A stretch of 46,149 nt of DNA from an uncultured Eubacteriales bacterium (GTDB lineage Bacteria > Bacillota > Clostridia > Christensenellales > CAG-138): positions 1-46,149 of the forward strand of contig CACXMS010000012.1 of assembly GCA_902768795.1 (NCBI GenBank), written 5' to 3'. Positions within the stretch are counted from its first letter, which is position 1; each line of letters starts with the position of its first letter. The position numbers and the translations under genes were made by a program. Shown here one piece after another: positions 15,349-23,977 of this stretch. Below the pieces are notes generated by a model. The model did not search any database. It was not told the origin of the DNA and saw only the letters and a program-made list of their open reading frames with translations.

Positions 15349-16809
15349 ATGAGATCGAAACGGGAAACGCTGTGGATGGCGATCGCGATCGTCGCGCTTT
15401 GCCTGCTCGTATCCGTCGGCGTTCTGCACGGAATCACCGCTTTTCAAACCCGCGCGGCCGAAGTTAAGCTGCCCGATCCCACCGCCGTCCCGACCGCGGC
15501 CCCGACCGCCGGGCCGACGGCAAGGCCCACCGAAGCGCCGACCGAAGCGCCGACCGAAGCGCCGACCGAGGAGCCGACCGAGGCGCCGCAGGGCGTCCGC
15601 AGCGGGCTGCTGCGCGAAGGATATACGCCGGATCGGGTCGTCGTTCTGAGCCGGCACAGCGTTCGCTCGCCGTTCAACGGCAGCGGTTCGATTCTGGGAA
15701 AGATCACGCCGCACGAATGGCTGCCGCTTTCGTCGTCGAACGGCGAACTCACGCTGCGCGGCGGCGTGCTCGAAACCGAGATGGGCCAGTATTTTCGCAA
15801 GTGGCTGGAAGCCGAGGGGCTGTTCCCGGAGAACTTCCGCCCGACCGACGAACGGGTGCGCTTTTACGCCAATTCCGTACAGCGCACGATCGCCACGTCG
15901 AAATACTTTGCCGCAGGGCTTCTGCCCGCGGCGAACACAAAGATCGAAACGCACGTCAAATACGGCCGGATGGATCCGGTGTTCACGCCGAAGCTCACCT
16001 TTTATTCCGACGCTTACGGCGCGGCTGCCAAAGCGCAGATTCTGGAGCTGTTTTCCGACGACGTCGCGGGGCTTGCCGAAAGCTACGCGCTGCTCTCGGA
16101 CGTGATCGACATGGAACAGTCGCAGGCGCGAACGTCCGGTGAACTTGCCGCGCTCGATGCAAACGATTTCACGCTGATCCTGAAGCGGAACGCCGAGCCG
16201 GGGCTTTCCGGCTCGCTGAAAACGGCCTATTCGGTCAGCGACGCGCTGATCCTGCAATACTACGAAGCGGACGACCTTTCCGAAGCCGCCTTCGGCCGGA
16301 CGCTTTCCTTCGCGCAGTGGAAAGCGATCGCAAGGATCAAGGACGTTTACGGGGACGTTCTGTTTACGGCGCCGCTGGTCGCGGTGAACGCCGCAAACCC
16401 GCTGCTCCGCGAGATCCGCTCCGAGCTTTCGGCACAGGATCGGATCTTCACCTTCCTCTGCGGACACGATTCCAACCTCTCCGCCGTGCTCGGCGCGCTC
16501 GGCGCAGCGGACTATGCGCTTCCCGGCGCGCTCGAAAAGGTGCCGATCGGCGGCAAGCTCGTGTTCGCCCGCTGGCATGCGCCCGACGGCAGCCGGTACG
16601 TCTCCCTTGACTTCGTTTACCGGACGGCGGATGAAATCCGCAGCGCGGCGCCTCTGGACCTTGCAAATCCCCCGGCCGTGCTGACGGTGCCGCTGCAGGA
16701 TCTGACCGCAAACGGCGACGGACTCTACCCCGAACAGGATTTTATGGACCGGCTGAAGCAGGCGATCGCCGCATACGACCGGCTTGCCGTCGACTATCCC
16801 GTCCGCTGA
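15349..16809 (+). CDS. Membrane-anchored histidine phosphatase (acid phosphatase/phytase clade), copy 1
   Basis: 486 residues from ATG 15349 (CGGAGG upstream). One membrane anchor (residues 9-30), a TEAPTEAPTEEP linker (about 45-80), then a branch-2 histidine phosphatase domain. The phospho-acceptor motif is VVLSRHSVRSP (Arg102, His103), where the family usually has RHGxRxP. The proton donor motif is CGHDSNL near residue 371. Such enzymes hydrolyse phosphate monoesters outside the cell, including sugar phosphates and phytate. It is followed 37 bases later by a paralogue, so a tandem duplication is clear. The Gly-to-Ser change in the motif is notable but conservative. Confidence 0.85.
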   Translation: MRSKRETLWMAIAIVALCLLVSVGVLHGITAFQTRAAEVKLPDPTAVPTAAPTAGPTARPTEAPTEAPTEAPTEEPTEAPQGVRSGLLREGYTPDRVVVLSRHSVRSPFNGSGSILGKITPHEWLPLSSSNGELTLRGGVLETEMGQYFRKWLEAEGLFPENFRPTDERVRFYANSVQRTIATSKYFAAGLLPAANTKIETHVKYGRMDPVFTPKLTFYSDAYGAAAKAQILELFSDDVAGLAESYALLSDVIDMEQSQARTSGELAALDANDFTLILKRNAEPGLSGSLKTAYSVSDALILQYYEADDLSEAAFGRTLSFAQWKAIARIKDVYGDVLFTAPLVAVNAANPLLREIRSELSAQDRIFTFLCGHDSNLSAVLGALGAADYALPGALEKVPIGGKLVFARWHAPDGSRYVSLDFVYRTADEIRSAAPLDLANPPAVLTVPLQDLTANGDGLYPEQDFMDRLKQAIAAYDRLAVDYPVR

Positions 16810-16846
16810 ATCTTCCCCCCACTCGACCCGGATCAGGAGAAAGCTT

Positions 16847-18325
16847 ATGAAACAGAAATCAACCAATGTCTGGAAATGGATTGCGATCGCCGCGCTCTGT
16901 CTGCTTGCGGCTGCGGCCTTTTTGTACATTCGAAGCGTCGCGCAGTGCGGCGCGCTCCCGGCGTCAATGCCCGCGCCGACCGAAGCGCCCACGCCCGAAC
17001 TGACCGCAGAGCCGACGCCCGCGCCGACCGAGGAGCCGACGCCCGCGCCGACCGAGGAGCCCACGCCCGAACCGACCGAAGAGCCGACGCCCGAACCGAC
17101 CGTGGAGCCGGCACAGCGGACGCTTTCGCATCCGGGCTATACGCCGGAGCAGGTCATCGTGCTCAGCCGGCACAACGCGCGCTCGGCGCTCATGGGCAGC
17201 AAATCCACCTCCAGAATGGCCACGCCGCACGAGTGGGTCCAATGGTCCTCCTCTTCCGGGGAGCTGACCGTACGCGGCGGCACGGTCGAGACGCAGATGG
17301 GGCAGTATTTCAGGAAATGGCTTGAAAGCGAAGGCACCTTCCCGCGCAATTACCGGCCGGCAAACAGCAGCATCCGCTTCTATGCGAACTCGAAGCAGCG
17401 CACCATGGCGACCGCGCGGTTCTTCGCCGCCGGTCTGTTCCCGCTGACGAACGTTTCCCTGGAGACGCACACGATCTTTGACTGGATGGATTCGGTCTTT
17501 GCCAACCATCTCACCTTCTTCAATGCGGCCTATCAGACGGCCGCCGAAGCCGCCATCCGGGAGCTGCACGGCGACGCGATCGCCGCTCTTGCGGACAATT
17601 TTGATGTCATTGCGGAAACGATCGATATGAAGGATTCCCCGGCCTATCGGGACGGCCAGCTGCAAAATCTCGATCCGAACGACTATGTCATCACGCTCGA
17701 ACAGCACAAGGAACCGAAATCGTCCGGTTCCCTGAACACGATGATGTCGATCAGCGACGCGCTGATCCTGCAGTATTATGAGGAGCCCGACGCCGTGAAG
17801 GCCGCGTTCGGTCACGATCTGACGTTCGGGCAATGGAAGCAGATCGCCGAGGTCAAAGGCGTCTGGCAGGATGCGCTGTATTCGACGCCGCTGATCGCCG
17901 TCAACTGCGCGCACCCGATGCTGAAGGAGATCTGGTCCGAAATGAATGCCAAGGACCGCGTGTTCACCTTTATCGGCGGACACGACACGAGTCTTTCCGC
18001 CGTGCTCGGCGCGCTCGGCGCGGAAAAATACGACCTGCCCGACGCGATCGAACGAACGCCCGTCGGCAGCAAGCTCGTGATCTGCCGCTGGCGCTCCGAA
18101 AGCGGCAAGCTGTTCTATTCCGCCGATCTTGTCTATCCGACGGCCCGGCAGCAGCGTGGCGAAGAGGAGGTCACCCTGGATAACCCGCCGGGCATCTGTC
18201 CGCTCCGCTTTTCGGATCTGACGCCGAACGAGGACGGTCTGTATGTCGGAAAGGAATTCACGGCGCATGTGAAGCAGGCGATCGACGAATACGATACGCT
18301 CGCCAGGATGTTCCCGGGGCGCTGA
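16847..18325 (+). CDS. Membrane-anchored histidine phosphatase, copy 2
   Basis: 492 residues from ATG 16847 (AGGAGA upstream). It is collinear with copy 1: an anchor (residues 10-27), a longer linker of EPTPAPTE repeats (about 42-88), then the same phosphatase domain. The motif here is VIVLSRHNARSAL (Arg108, His109), so both the family Gly (to Asn) and Pro (to Ala) differ. The acid motif GGHDTSL (His379, Asp380) is intact. Divergence at the phosphate loop with retention of His and Asp suggests an active enzyme with altered specificity. Probably co-transcribed with copy 1 and the following TipAS gene. Confidence 0.85.
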   Translation: MKQKSTNVWKWIAIAALCLLAAAAFLYIRSVAQCGALPASMPAPTEAPTPELTAEPTPAPTEEPTPAPTEEPTPEPTEEPTPEPTVEPAQRTLSHPGYTPEQVIVLSRHNARSALMGSKSTSRMATPHEWVQWSSSSGELTVRGGTVETQMGQYFRKWLESEGTFPRNYRPANSSIRFYANSKQRTMATARFFAAGLFPLTNVSLETHTIFDWMDSVFANHLTFFNAAYQTAAEAAIRELHGDAIAALADNFDVIAETIDMKDSPAYRDGQLQNLDPNDYVITLEQHKEPKSSGSLNTMMSISDALILQYYEEPDAVKAAFGHDLTFGQWKQIAEVKGVWQDALYSTPLIAVNCAHPMLKEIWSEMNAKDRVFTFIGGHDTSLSAVLGALGAEKYDLPDAIERTPVGSKLVICRWRSESGKLFYSADLVYPTARQQRGEEEVTLDNPPGICPLRFSDLTPNEDGLYVGKEFTAHVKQAIDEYDTLARMFPGR

Positions 18326-18345
18326 CAAAACGGAGAGAAAACGCT

Positions 18346-18738
18346 ATGACGTTCGACGCGGAAAAACAGGCGGAATATGCCGCGCAGGCAAAGGCGGCCT
18401 GGGGCCAAACCGCGGCCTACCGAGAATATGAAAAAAAGTCCGCCGGTCGGACGGACGAAGAAAACCGGGCGCTCGGCAGCCGGATGACGGAACTCTTCCG
18501 GGAATTCGGACGGATCCGGGCTTCGGACGCGCGCGCCCCCGAAGCGCAGGCGCTTGTGACGCGGCTGCAGTCGTTCATTACGGAGCACTATTATACCTGC
18601 ACCGACGAGATCCTTTCGGCGCTCGGAAAAAGCTATGCGGCCGGCGGCGCGTTTACCGAAACCATCGACCGCGCCGGCGGCGAGGGAACCGCTCTGTTTG
18701 CGGCCGCCGCCATCGCCGCCCGCTGCGAACGCGCATAG
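18346..18738 (+). CDS. Stand-alone TipAS antibiotic-recognition domain protein
   Basis: 130 residues. The pattern YAAQAKAAWGQTAAYREYEKKS, then LFREFGRIR, LQSFITEHYYTCTDEILSALGKSYAAG and FTETIDRAGGEGTALFAAAAI matches the TipAS domain, the drug-binding C-terminal half of TipA-type MerR regulators. The DNA-binding half is absent, with no remnant upstream: the gene starts 21 bases after the phosphatase stop with its own GGAGAG site. Stand-alone forms can bind thiopeptide-like drugs, but no activity can be shown here. Confidence 0.82.
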   Translation: MTFDAEKQAEYAAQAKAAWGQTAAYREYEKKSAGRTDEENRALGSRMTELFREFGRIRASDARAPEAQALVTRLQSFITEHYYTCTDEILSALGKSYAAGGAFTETIDRAGGEGTALFAAAAIAARCERA

Positions 18739-18770
18739 CGCCCGATCGGTTCGAACCCGGGCCGGCGCCG

Positions 18771-19559
18771 CTATTCGGCGCTCCCGGGAAGAATCCTTTT
18801 CAGCGCGGCAATGATCGCCTCCAGATCGGCGCACAGCGCGTCGGGATCGTTTGCCATATCCGTAAAAAGCCGGTTCAGGTTTTCCGTAAACCGATCCGGC
18901 AGGATCCTGCAATCCCTTTGGCACAGCGCAACGAGGCGTTTTTCGCCGGGATGCGTCAGACGGTTCACCGCGAACAGAACGTCGAAATACGACTCCAAAA
19001 AGGCGGCCGTTCTGTGAACGATGCTGACGCGGTCGCCGCGGCCGCACGCTTTCTTGATCTGCCCGGCGTACGCGGGCATCGCGGCGTATAAAAGATTCGT
19101 ATTTCTTTCGATAATATTGTTCCGAAGCGGTTCGGGATAGGGAACGGAAAACCGTTCCTTCATTTTTTGCAGTCTGCCGCGCTTATCGCAGAGGATGCGG
19201 CAGGTCAGAAGGTTGTGCCACATGCAGGTCGTATAGCCGTTATGCGCGTGATGCTTCTCCACAACGTCCGCAACGTCCGCGCAAAACGCGTCCGGGTCGC
19301 GGTATAAAAGGTCGAGATCGACGCCGTTTTTCAGCACGCAGTTGTCCTCGGTTTCCCAGTAATGATTGCCGATCTCCATATAGCTGCAAAACCCGGTCAG
19401 AAGCGCGCGCCGCTGCGCCTCGCCGATCGGCGCGGTGCAGTACAGATAAACGTCGTAATCCGACGCTTCATCCGCGTTTTTGCCCGCTCTCGAGCCGCCG
19501 AGCGCGATCGCTTCCACCTGTTCCCATTCCGCAAGCGCGGCAAAAAGCCGTTCCACCAT
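18771..19559 (-). CDS. DUF4037 nucleotidyltransferase-fold protein
   Basis: 262 residues. Residues about 18-38 hold the nucleotidyltransferase signature ALGGSRAGKNADEASDYDVYLY (G-S-R-A-G, then D-Y-D), and VDLDLLY near 80 supplies the third acidic residue. The rest is helical and resembles DUF4037 proteins, related to aminoglycoside and lincosamide nucleotidyltransferases. It may modify a small molecule, but the substrate is unknown. It ends 32 bases from the convergent TipAS gene, with no repeat element or clear terminator between them. Confidence 0.75.
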   Translation of the reverse strand: MVERLFAALAEWEQVEAIALGGSRAGKNADEASDYDVYLYCTAPIGEAQRRALLTGFCSYMEIGNHYWETEDNCVLKNGVDLDLLYRDPDAFCADVADVVEKHHAHNGYTTCMWHNLLTCRILCDKRGRLQKMKERFSVPYPEPLRNNIIERNTNLLYAAMPAYAGQIKKACGRGDRVSIVHRTAAFLESYFDVLFAVNRLTHPGEKRLVALCQRDCRILPDRFTENLNRLFTDMANDPDALCADLEAIIAALKRILPGSAE

Positions 19560-19658
19560 ATTCTCACCTCAGCTCTCTATGATGTTCCATTATACCCGCC
19601 GCCGGGGCCTTTGTCCACAAGCCGCGCCGTTTTTTTGCGCTGCAATTCCGCCGAACAG

Positions 19659-19688
19659 GTATGAACCGGCAAAAAAACCGGCATACTT
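19659..19688 (+). promoter_or_regulatory. Possible forespore (sigma-F/sigma-G type) promoter of spoIIR operon
   Basis: GTATG, 16 bases, GGCATACTT. The -35 fits the G-H-A-T-R pattern, and CATACTT is one base from the sigma-G -10 CATACTA; GG at the -10 edge also suits sigma-F. There is no sigma-A box nearby. In Bacillus spoIIR is a sigma-F gene and sleB-ypeB a sigma-G operon, so the match makes sense. Leader is short, with GAGGTGA (19694-19700) almost at the predicted 5' end. Confidence 0.45.
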
Positions 19689-19705
19689 TCGTTGAGGTGA
19701 ACTGA

Positions 19706-20248
19706 ATGAAACGACAATTTCCGATCCTGATCCTGCTGCTGCTCGCGCTGCTGCCGCTGCATACGCACGGCGCCGTGCCGACGCATTCCGGCGTTTTGCG
19801 GCTGCACATCCTTGCAAACAGCGATTCCGAAGCGGATCAGGCCGTCAAGCTCCGTGTGCGCGACGCGATCCGGCCGCTGTTCCAATCGAGCGAAAGCTAT
19901 GAAACCGCGCGCGCGTATTTGCTCGAAAACGGCGCTTCGGTGCAGCGCGCCGCACAGTCCGTCCTGCAGGAATGCGGCGCCGGCTACGGCGTGCAGCTTA
20001 CGCTCGGCACGGAATCCTTTCCCGACCGCACCTATGAAGGAAAGCTGTTTCCGGCCGGCGACTACGACGCGCTGATCGTGCGGCTCGGCCGCGGCGAAGG
20101 GCACAACTGGTGGTGCGTCCTGTTCCCGCCGCTGTGCATCGTCACCGAAACCGGCGAGGCCGTCGATCCCGACACGCTCGAGCCGGAAAGCACTCTGTAC
20201 CGTATCTTAAAGGAGTGGATCGCATCATGGAATACCGCACAAAGCTGA
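19706..20248 (+). CDS. spoIIR: Stage II sporulation protein R
   Basis: 180 residues with a signal peptide (residues 1-23, cleaved near HTHGA). The family hallmark GVLRLHILANSDSEADQAVKLRVRD follows, and the C-terminal half has EGHNWWCVLFPPLC, also diagnostic. SpoIIR is secreted from the forespore across the intermembrane space and triggers processing of pro-sigma-E by SpoIIGA in the mother cell. Its 3' end overlaps sleB by 22 bases, so early and late sporulation functions share a transcript here. Very secure. Confidence 0.95.
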   Translation: MKRQFPILILLLLALLPLHTHGAVPTHSGVLRLHILANSDSEADQAVKLRVRDAIRPLFQSSESYETARAYLLENGASVQRAAQSVLQECGAGYGVQLTLGTESFPDRTYEGKLFPAGDYDALIVRLGRGEGHNWWCVLFPPLCIVTETGEAVDPDTLEPESTLYRILKEWIASWNTAQS

Positions 20249-20907
20249 GATGGAAAGCCGCCGCGCTCGCGGCGCTGCTGCTGCTCGCCTTTGCGCTTCC
20301 CGTCGCGGCGGACAGCGTTCTGAGGCGCGGCTCGACGGGCGACGCGGTCGTGACCGTGCAGAAAAAGCTCAAACAATGGGGCTACTATACGGGCGCGGTG
20401 GACGGCATTTTCGGCAGCCGTACCGAAGCCGCGGTGCGCTATTTTCAGCGCAAAAACGGTCTGACCGCCGACGGGATCGTCGGAAAGAAGACGGCCGCGG
20501 CGCTCGGCATCACGCTTTCGGGCGAGAGCAAAGCCGGCGGCGCGCAAAGCGGTTCGGACGGCGACGTGTACCTGCTTGCCCGCTGCATCCACGGCGAAGC
20601 GCGCGGCGAGCCGTATAAAGGACAGGTCGCGGTCGGCGCGGTCATCTTAAACCGCGTCCGCTCGAGCGCGTTTCCGAACACGATCTCCGGCGTGATCTAT
20701 CAAAAAGGCGCGTTTTCGGTCGTATCCGACGGGCAGATCAATCTGACGCCCGGCGACTCGGCGCTCAAGGCCGCCCGCGACGCGCTCGGCGGCTGGGATC
20801 CGACCGGCGGCTGTCTCTACTATTACAATCCGCAAAAAACAAGCAACGCGTGGATCCTCTCGCGGCCGATCATGCTCCGCATCGGGAACCATGTCTTCTG
20901 CAAATAA
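20227..20907 (+). CDS. sleB: Spore cortex-lytic enzyme SleB
   Basis: 226 residues from ATG 20227 (AAAGGAG ten bases upstream, inside spoIIR). Signal peptide (residues 1-28), a peptidoglycan-binding domain (LRRGSTGDAVVTVQKKLKQW to KKTAAALGI, about 31-95), and a Hydrolase_2 domain beginning LLARCIHGEARGEPYKGQVA, in which Glu of the HGEARGE stretch is the expected catalytic residue. SleB is a lytic transglycosylase that degrades spore cortex peptidoglycan during germination. YpeB, encoded next, is required for its stability and localisation. Confidence 0.95.
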   Translation: MEYRTKLRWKAAALAALLLLAFALPVAADSVLRRGSTGDAVVTVQKKLKQWGYYTGAVDGIFGSRTEAAVRYFQRKNGLTADGIVGKKTAAALGITLSGESKAGGAQSGSDGDVYLLARCIHGEARGEPYKGQVAVGAVILNRVRSSAFPNTISGVIYQKGAFSVVSDGQINLTPGDSALKAARDALGGWDPTGGCLYYYNPQKTSNAWILSRPIMLRIGNHVFCK

Positions 20908-20921
20908 CGAAAGGAGCTGCG

Positions 20922-22268
20922 ATGTCTTCCTCTTCCGCCCGCCGCGCGCGCAAACGGCTGCGTATCAGCGGCTATCTTCTCTTCGCCCTGCTCGTTTCCG
21001 TCACGGGATCCGCCATCCTGTACGGCGAACAGCGGCAGCGCATCGACGCGCTTGAATCCGAGCTCGACGGCTATCGGCTGTACGTACAGAACGAGGCCGA
21101 AAGCGCCGCGCGCGATCTCAATACCTCCCTGGTCGATCTGCAGACGAACCTTCGGAAGCTCTCGGCCGCGGCGACGCCTGCGCAGCACGCCAGGCTGCTC
21201 TTTGAAGTGCGGCGGCTCTCCGACGCGGCCGGCGGCGCGCTCGGCCGCCTTTCGATCTCCCACGCCGACGGGCGCGACCTGGAGCAGTTTCTGACGCGCA
21301 CGGGCGACTATGCGGACACGCTGCTCGATTCCGTGCAAAGCGGCGTTCTTTTATCGGCCGCCGACGGCGAACAGCTCACGGCGATCGGCACGCAGTGCGA
21401 AGCGCTCTGCGGCGCGATCAACGACCGTCTGGCGAGCGGACTGCTGCCGATGGGCGCGGTCACGCCCGACGACTATTACACGGCCGAGCCGAACGCCGAC
21501 GCCCTCCCCGCGTATCCCTCGCTCCGGTACGACGGCCCGTTCTCCGAGAGCAGCGAGACCGCAGAGCCAAAGGGTCTGCCCGCGGAAACGGTTTCCGAAA
21601 CGCGGGCGAAGGACATCGCCGATCGCGCGTTCCCCGACGTAACCTGGCGCTTTGACGGCCGCTGCGACGCCGCGATCGCTGCCTTTGATTTTTCGGGCGA
21701 AAACGGCGAAACGCTTTCGGTCACCGAGCGCGGCGGCAAGCTGCTCTACTGGATGCTGCCCGCCTCCGGCGATTCCGACGAGCCGCTGACCGACGACGCC
21801 CTTTTGCGGCTGAAATCTTCCGCCGCGTCGTATCTGACCGGCGCGGGCTTCGGCGCAATGCAGCCGACGGTTTCCGTTTCCTACGCGGGCCGCGCGGTGA
21901 TCGGCTTTGCCGCCGTGCAAAACAGCGTCGTGCTCTGCGCCGATACGGTGCAGGTCTACGTCGACCGCGTGACCGAACGCGTCGTCGGGCTCGACGCCCG
22001 GGGCTACTACGCGCACCATACCGTCCGGCGGCTGCCGGCCTTCACGCTGTCCGAGCAGGACGCGCGCGACGCCGTTTCGCTTTCGCTGCAGATCGAATCG
22101 GTCACGCCGTGTCTGCTGCCCAAATGCGAAACGCGCGAAGTTGCCTGCTATGAATGCCGCGGCACCCTCGGCGAGCGCACGTACCTCGTTTACATCAACG
22201 CCGCGACCGGCACCGAGGAATCGATCCGGGAGCTGCTCCGCACCGACAGCGGCGAAACGCTGCTGTAA
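20922..22268 (+). CDS. ypeB: Germination protein YpeB
   Basis: 448 residues from ATG 20922 (GAAAGGAG upstream; 14 bases after sleB). An N-terminal helix (residues 15-38) anchors it. A helical domain follows (to about 180), then PepSY-like repeats (AKDIADRAFPDVTWRFDG; ARDAVSLSLQIESVTPCLLP; TYLVYINAATGTEESI) as in YpeB of other spore formers. It holds SleB in the spore inner membrane in inactive form. Conserved pairing with sleB makes the call secure. Confidence 0.92.
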   Translation: MSSSSARRARKRLRISGYLLFALLVSVTGSAILYGEQRQRIDALESELDGYRLYVQNEAESAARDLNTSLVDLQTNLRKLSAAATPAQHARLLFEVRRLSDAAGGALGRLSISHADGRDLEQFLTRTGDYADTLLDSVQSGVLLSAADGEQLTAIGTQCEALCGAINDRLASGLLPMGAVTPDDYYTAEPNADALPAYPSLRYDGPFSESSETAEPKGLPAETVSETRAKDIADRAFPDVTWRFDGRCDAAIAAFDFSGENGETLSVTERGGKLLYWMLPASGDSDEPLTDDALLRLKSSAASYLTGAGFGAMQPTVSVSYAGRAVIGFAAVQNSVVLCADTVQVYVDRVTERVVGLDARGYYAHHTVRRLPAFTLSEQDARDAVSLSLQIESVTPCLLPKCETREVACYECRGTLGERTYLVYINAATGTEESIRELLRTDSGETLL

Positions 22269-22293
22269 GGCGCAGGCGCGGTTGTCGAAAAGG

Positions 22294-22325
22294 GCCGCGA
22301 AGCAAATGCTTCGCGGCCGTTTCAC
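22294..22325 (+). terminator. Terminator of the spoIIR-sleB-ypeB operon
   Basis: Eleven-base perfect stem GGCCGCGAAGC/GCTTCGCGGCC with a four-base loop, then GTTTC. It precedes repeat copy D, so this intergenic region has two possible stop signals. Confidence 0.75.
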
Positions 22326-22376
22326 TTTGAACTTTTCCTCTCTGAGTGTTGCTCTTAGTTTGACAAATCATCCGAT

Positions 22377-22607
22377 TGCAAACGATCCGGCCCCTCTTAC
22401 GGCAGCCCGGACTGCCGGGGAGGGAGGCAGAAGCCGTTTTTTCGCCTGAAGACGATACGGATGCTATGTCGAAGGCGAAAAAACGGCTAATTTGCGGCAA
22501 AAAATCGAAGAACAGGCGCTTTTCACAAAAGCGCCTGTTCTGCCTGCAAGTATTCTTTTCACAAAACCTGCCGCAAACGGTCTGCCCCCTCTTACGGCAG
22601 CCCGGGG
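22377..22607 (+). repeat. Structured intergenic repeat, copy D (best full copy)
   Basis: Forward copy filling the gap between convergent ypeB and rarA. A near-identical unit, AAACGATCCGGCCCCTCTTA at the left (22380) and AAACGGTCTGCCCCCTCTTA at the right (about 22576), each followed by CGGCAGCCCGG, bounds the core as a direct repeat. Core stems: CTGCCG/CGGCAG, GGCAGA/TCTGCC, GCCGTTTTTTCGCC/GGCGAAAAAACGGC, TTTGCGGCA/TGCCGCAAA, and a 13-base terminator stem AACAGGCGCTTTT/AAAAGCGCCTGTT (22511-22539). The conserved box CTGCAAGTATTCTTTTC follows. Confidence 0.85.
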
Positions 22608-22612
22608 CCGCG

Positions 22613-23929
22613 TTACCGGTGCGCGGCTTTCCAATCCTTGATCTGCTGCAGGCGCTCCTTGAACCGCGGCTCGAGGCCCTGATCGGTGGGGCGGTAATAT
22701 TCGCGCCCCTGCAGCGAATCGGGCAGGCACTGCATCGACGTGAGCTTGTCCTCGTAATCGTGCGCGTACCGGTACCCCTTGCCGTAGCCGAGCTCCTTCA
22801 TCAGCTTCGTCGGCGCGTTGCGGATCACGAGCGGCACCGGCTCGGCCAGCATCTTCACGGCGTCTTCCCGCGCGGCGTTATAGGCGACCTCCATCGCGTT
22901 CGACTTCGGCGCAAGCGACAGGTAGGTGACCGCCTGCGTCAGATGCACCGAGCACTCGGGCATTCCGATGTAATGGCACGCCTGATACGCCGCGACGCAG
23001 ATCTCCAGCGCGCGCGGATCAGCCAGCCCGACGTCCTCGCTCGCAAACCGCACGATGCGCCGCGCGACATACAGCGGGTCCTCGCCGGCTTCCAGCATCC
23101 GAGCAAGCCAGTAGATCGCGGCGTCGGGATCGGAATTCCGCATCGACTTGTGCAGCGCGGAGATCAGATTGTAATGCTCCTCGCCGTTCTTGTCGTACAG
23201 CAGCGACTTTTTCGAAATGCTCTGCTCGACGCTCTCCCGCGTCACGGTGACCGTATTCCCGTTCAGATCGCTGTTCAGCACGACCATCTCCAGCGTCGAC
23301 AGCGCGGTGCGCGCGTCGCCGTTCGCAAACGCGGCGATCACTTTCAGCAGATCGTCCGAAAGCCGCACGTCGAGCGTGCCGAACCCCCGCGGGTCCGAAA
23401 GCGCGCGCTTCAAAAGCTCCGTCAGATCCTCCGTCGAAAGCGACTGCAGCACGAACACCTTGCAGCGGGAAAGCAAAGCGCCGTTGACCTCGAACGAGGG
23501 GTTTTCGGTCGTTGCGCCGATCAGAATGATGCTTCCCTTTTCGACAAAAGGCAAAAAAGCGTCCTGCTGCGCCTTGTTGAACCGGTGGATTTCGTCGATG
23601 AACAGGATCGTTTTTTCCCCGAACCGCAGGTTTTCCTCGGCCTGCTGCATGACCTGCCGGATCTCTTTGATGCCGCTCGTGACCGCGGAAAAGTCGATGA
23701 ACTTCGCCTTGGTGGATCCTGCGATGATCCGCGCCAGCGTCGTTTTGCCGACGCCCGGCGGGCCCCAGAAGATCATGGAGGAAATGCGGTCGCTCTCGAT
23801 CAGGCGGCGGAGAATCTTCCCCTCGCCGATCAAATGCTTTTGCCCGACAAATTCCGCGAGCGTATTCGGACGCAGCCGCGCCGCCAGCGGGCGCGACGTG
23901 TCGGTTTCAAAAAAGGTGGTTTGCTCCAT
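22613..23929 (-). CDS. rarA: Replication-associated recombination ATPase RarA (MgsA)
   Basis: 438 residues, normal length. AAA+ ATPase with Walker A WGPPGVGKTT, Walker B ILFIDEIHRFNKAQQDAFLP, sensor GATTENPSFEVNGALLSRC, and a C-terminal tetramerisation region ending YRPTDQGLEPRFKERLQQI, all as in RarA/MgsA/WRNIP1. It acts at stalled replication forks. The opening MEQTTFFETDTSRPLAARLRP is standard. It lies downstream of the desulfoferrodoxin gene, 48 bases apart with a strong hairpin between. Confidence 0.95.
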   Translation of the reverse strand: MEQTTFFETDTSRPLAARLRPNTLAEFVGQKHLIGEGKILRRLIESDRISSMIFWGPPGVGKTTLARIIAGSTKAKFIDFSAVTSGIKEIRQVMQQAEENLRFGEKTILFIDEIHRFNKAQQDAFLPFVEKGSIILIGATTENPSFEVNGALLSRCKVFVLQSLSTEDLTELLKRALSDPRGFGTLDVRLSDDLLKVIAAFANGDARTALSTLEMVVLNSDLNGNTVTVTRESVEQSISKKSLLYDKNGEEHYNLISALHKSMRNSDPDAAIYWLARMLEAGEDPLYVARRIVRFASEDVGLADPRALEICVAAYQACHYIGMPECSVHLTQAVTYLSLAPKSNAMEVAYNAAREDAVKMLAEPVPLVIRNAPTKLMKELGYGKGYRYAHDYEDKLTSMQCLPDSLQGREYYRPTDQGLEPRFKERLQQIKDWKAAHR

Positions 23930-23938
23930 AGATTGAAC

Positions 23939-23960
23939 GGGAGGGGTCGCCGCCCCTCCC
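23939..23960 (-). other. Hairpin between desulfoferrodoxin and rarA
   Basis: Perfect inverted repeat GGGAGGGG/CCCCTCCC with a six-base loop, 10 bases upstream of the rarA start. No T-tract follows on the minus strand, so it is more likely a processing, stability or translational element than a terminator. Confidence 0.5.
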
Positions 23961-23977
23961 CGACCGGTCGGTTTTCC

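Noticed and set aside
15491..15600. GC-rich tandem repeat DNA in the phosphatase genes (also 12370-12450, 16970-17110)
   Set aside because: It is in-frame and explained by the coded Thr-Pro-Glu linkers.
18745..18765. GGTTCGAACCC, like a tRNA T-arm
   Set aside because: No acceptor, D or anticodon stem can be formed around it; the flanks are gene ends.
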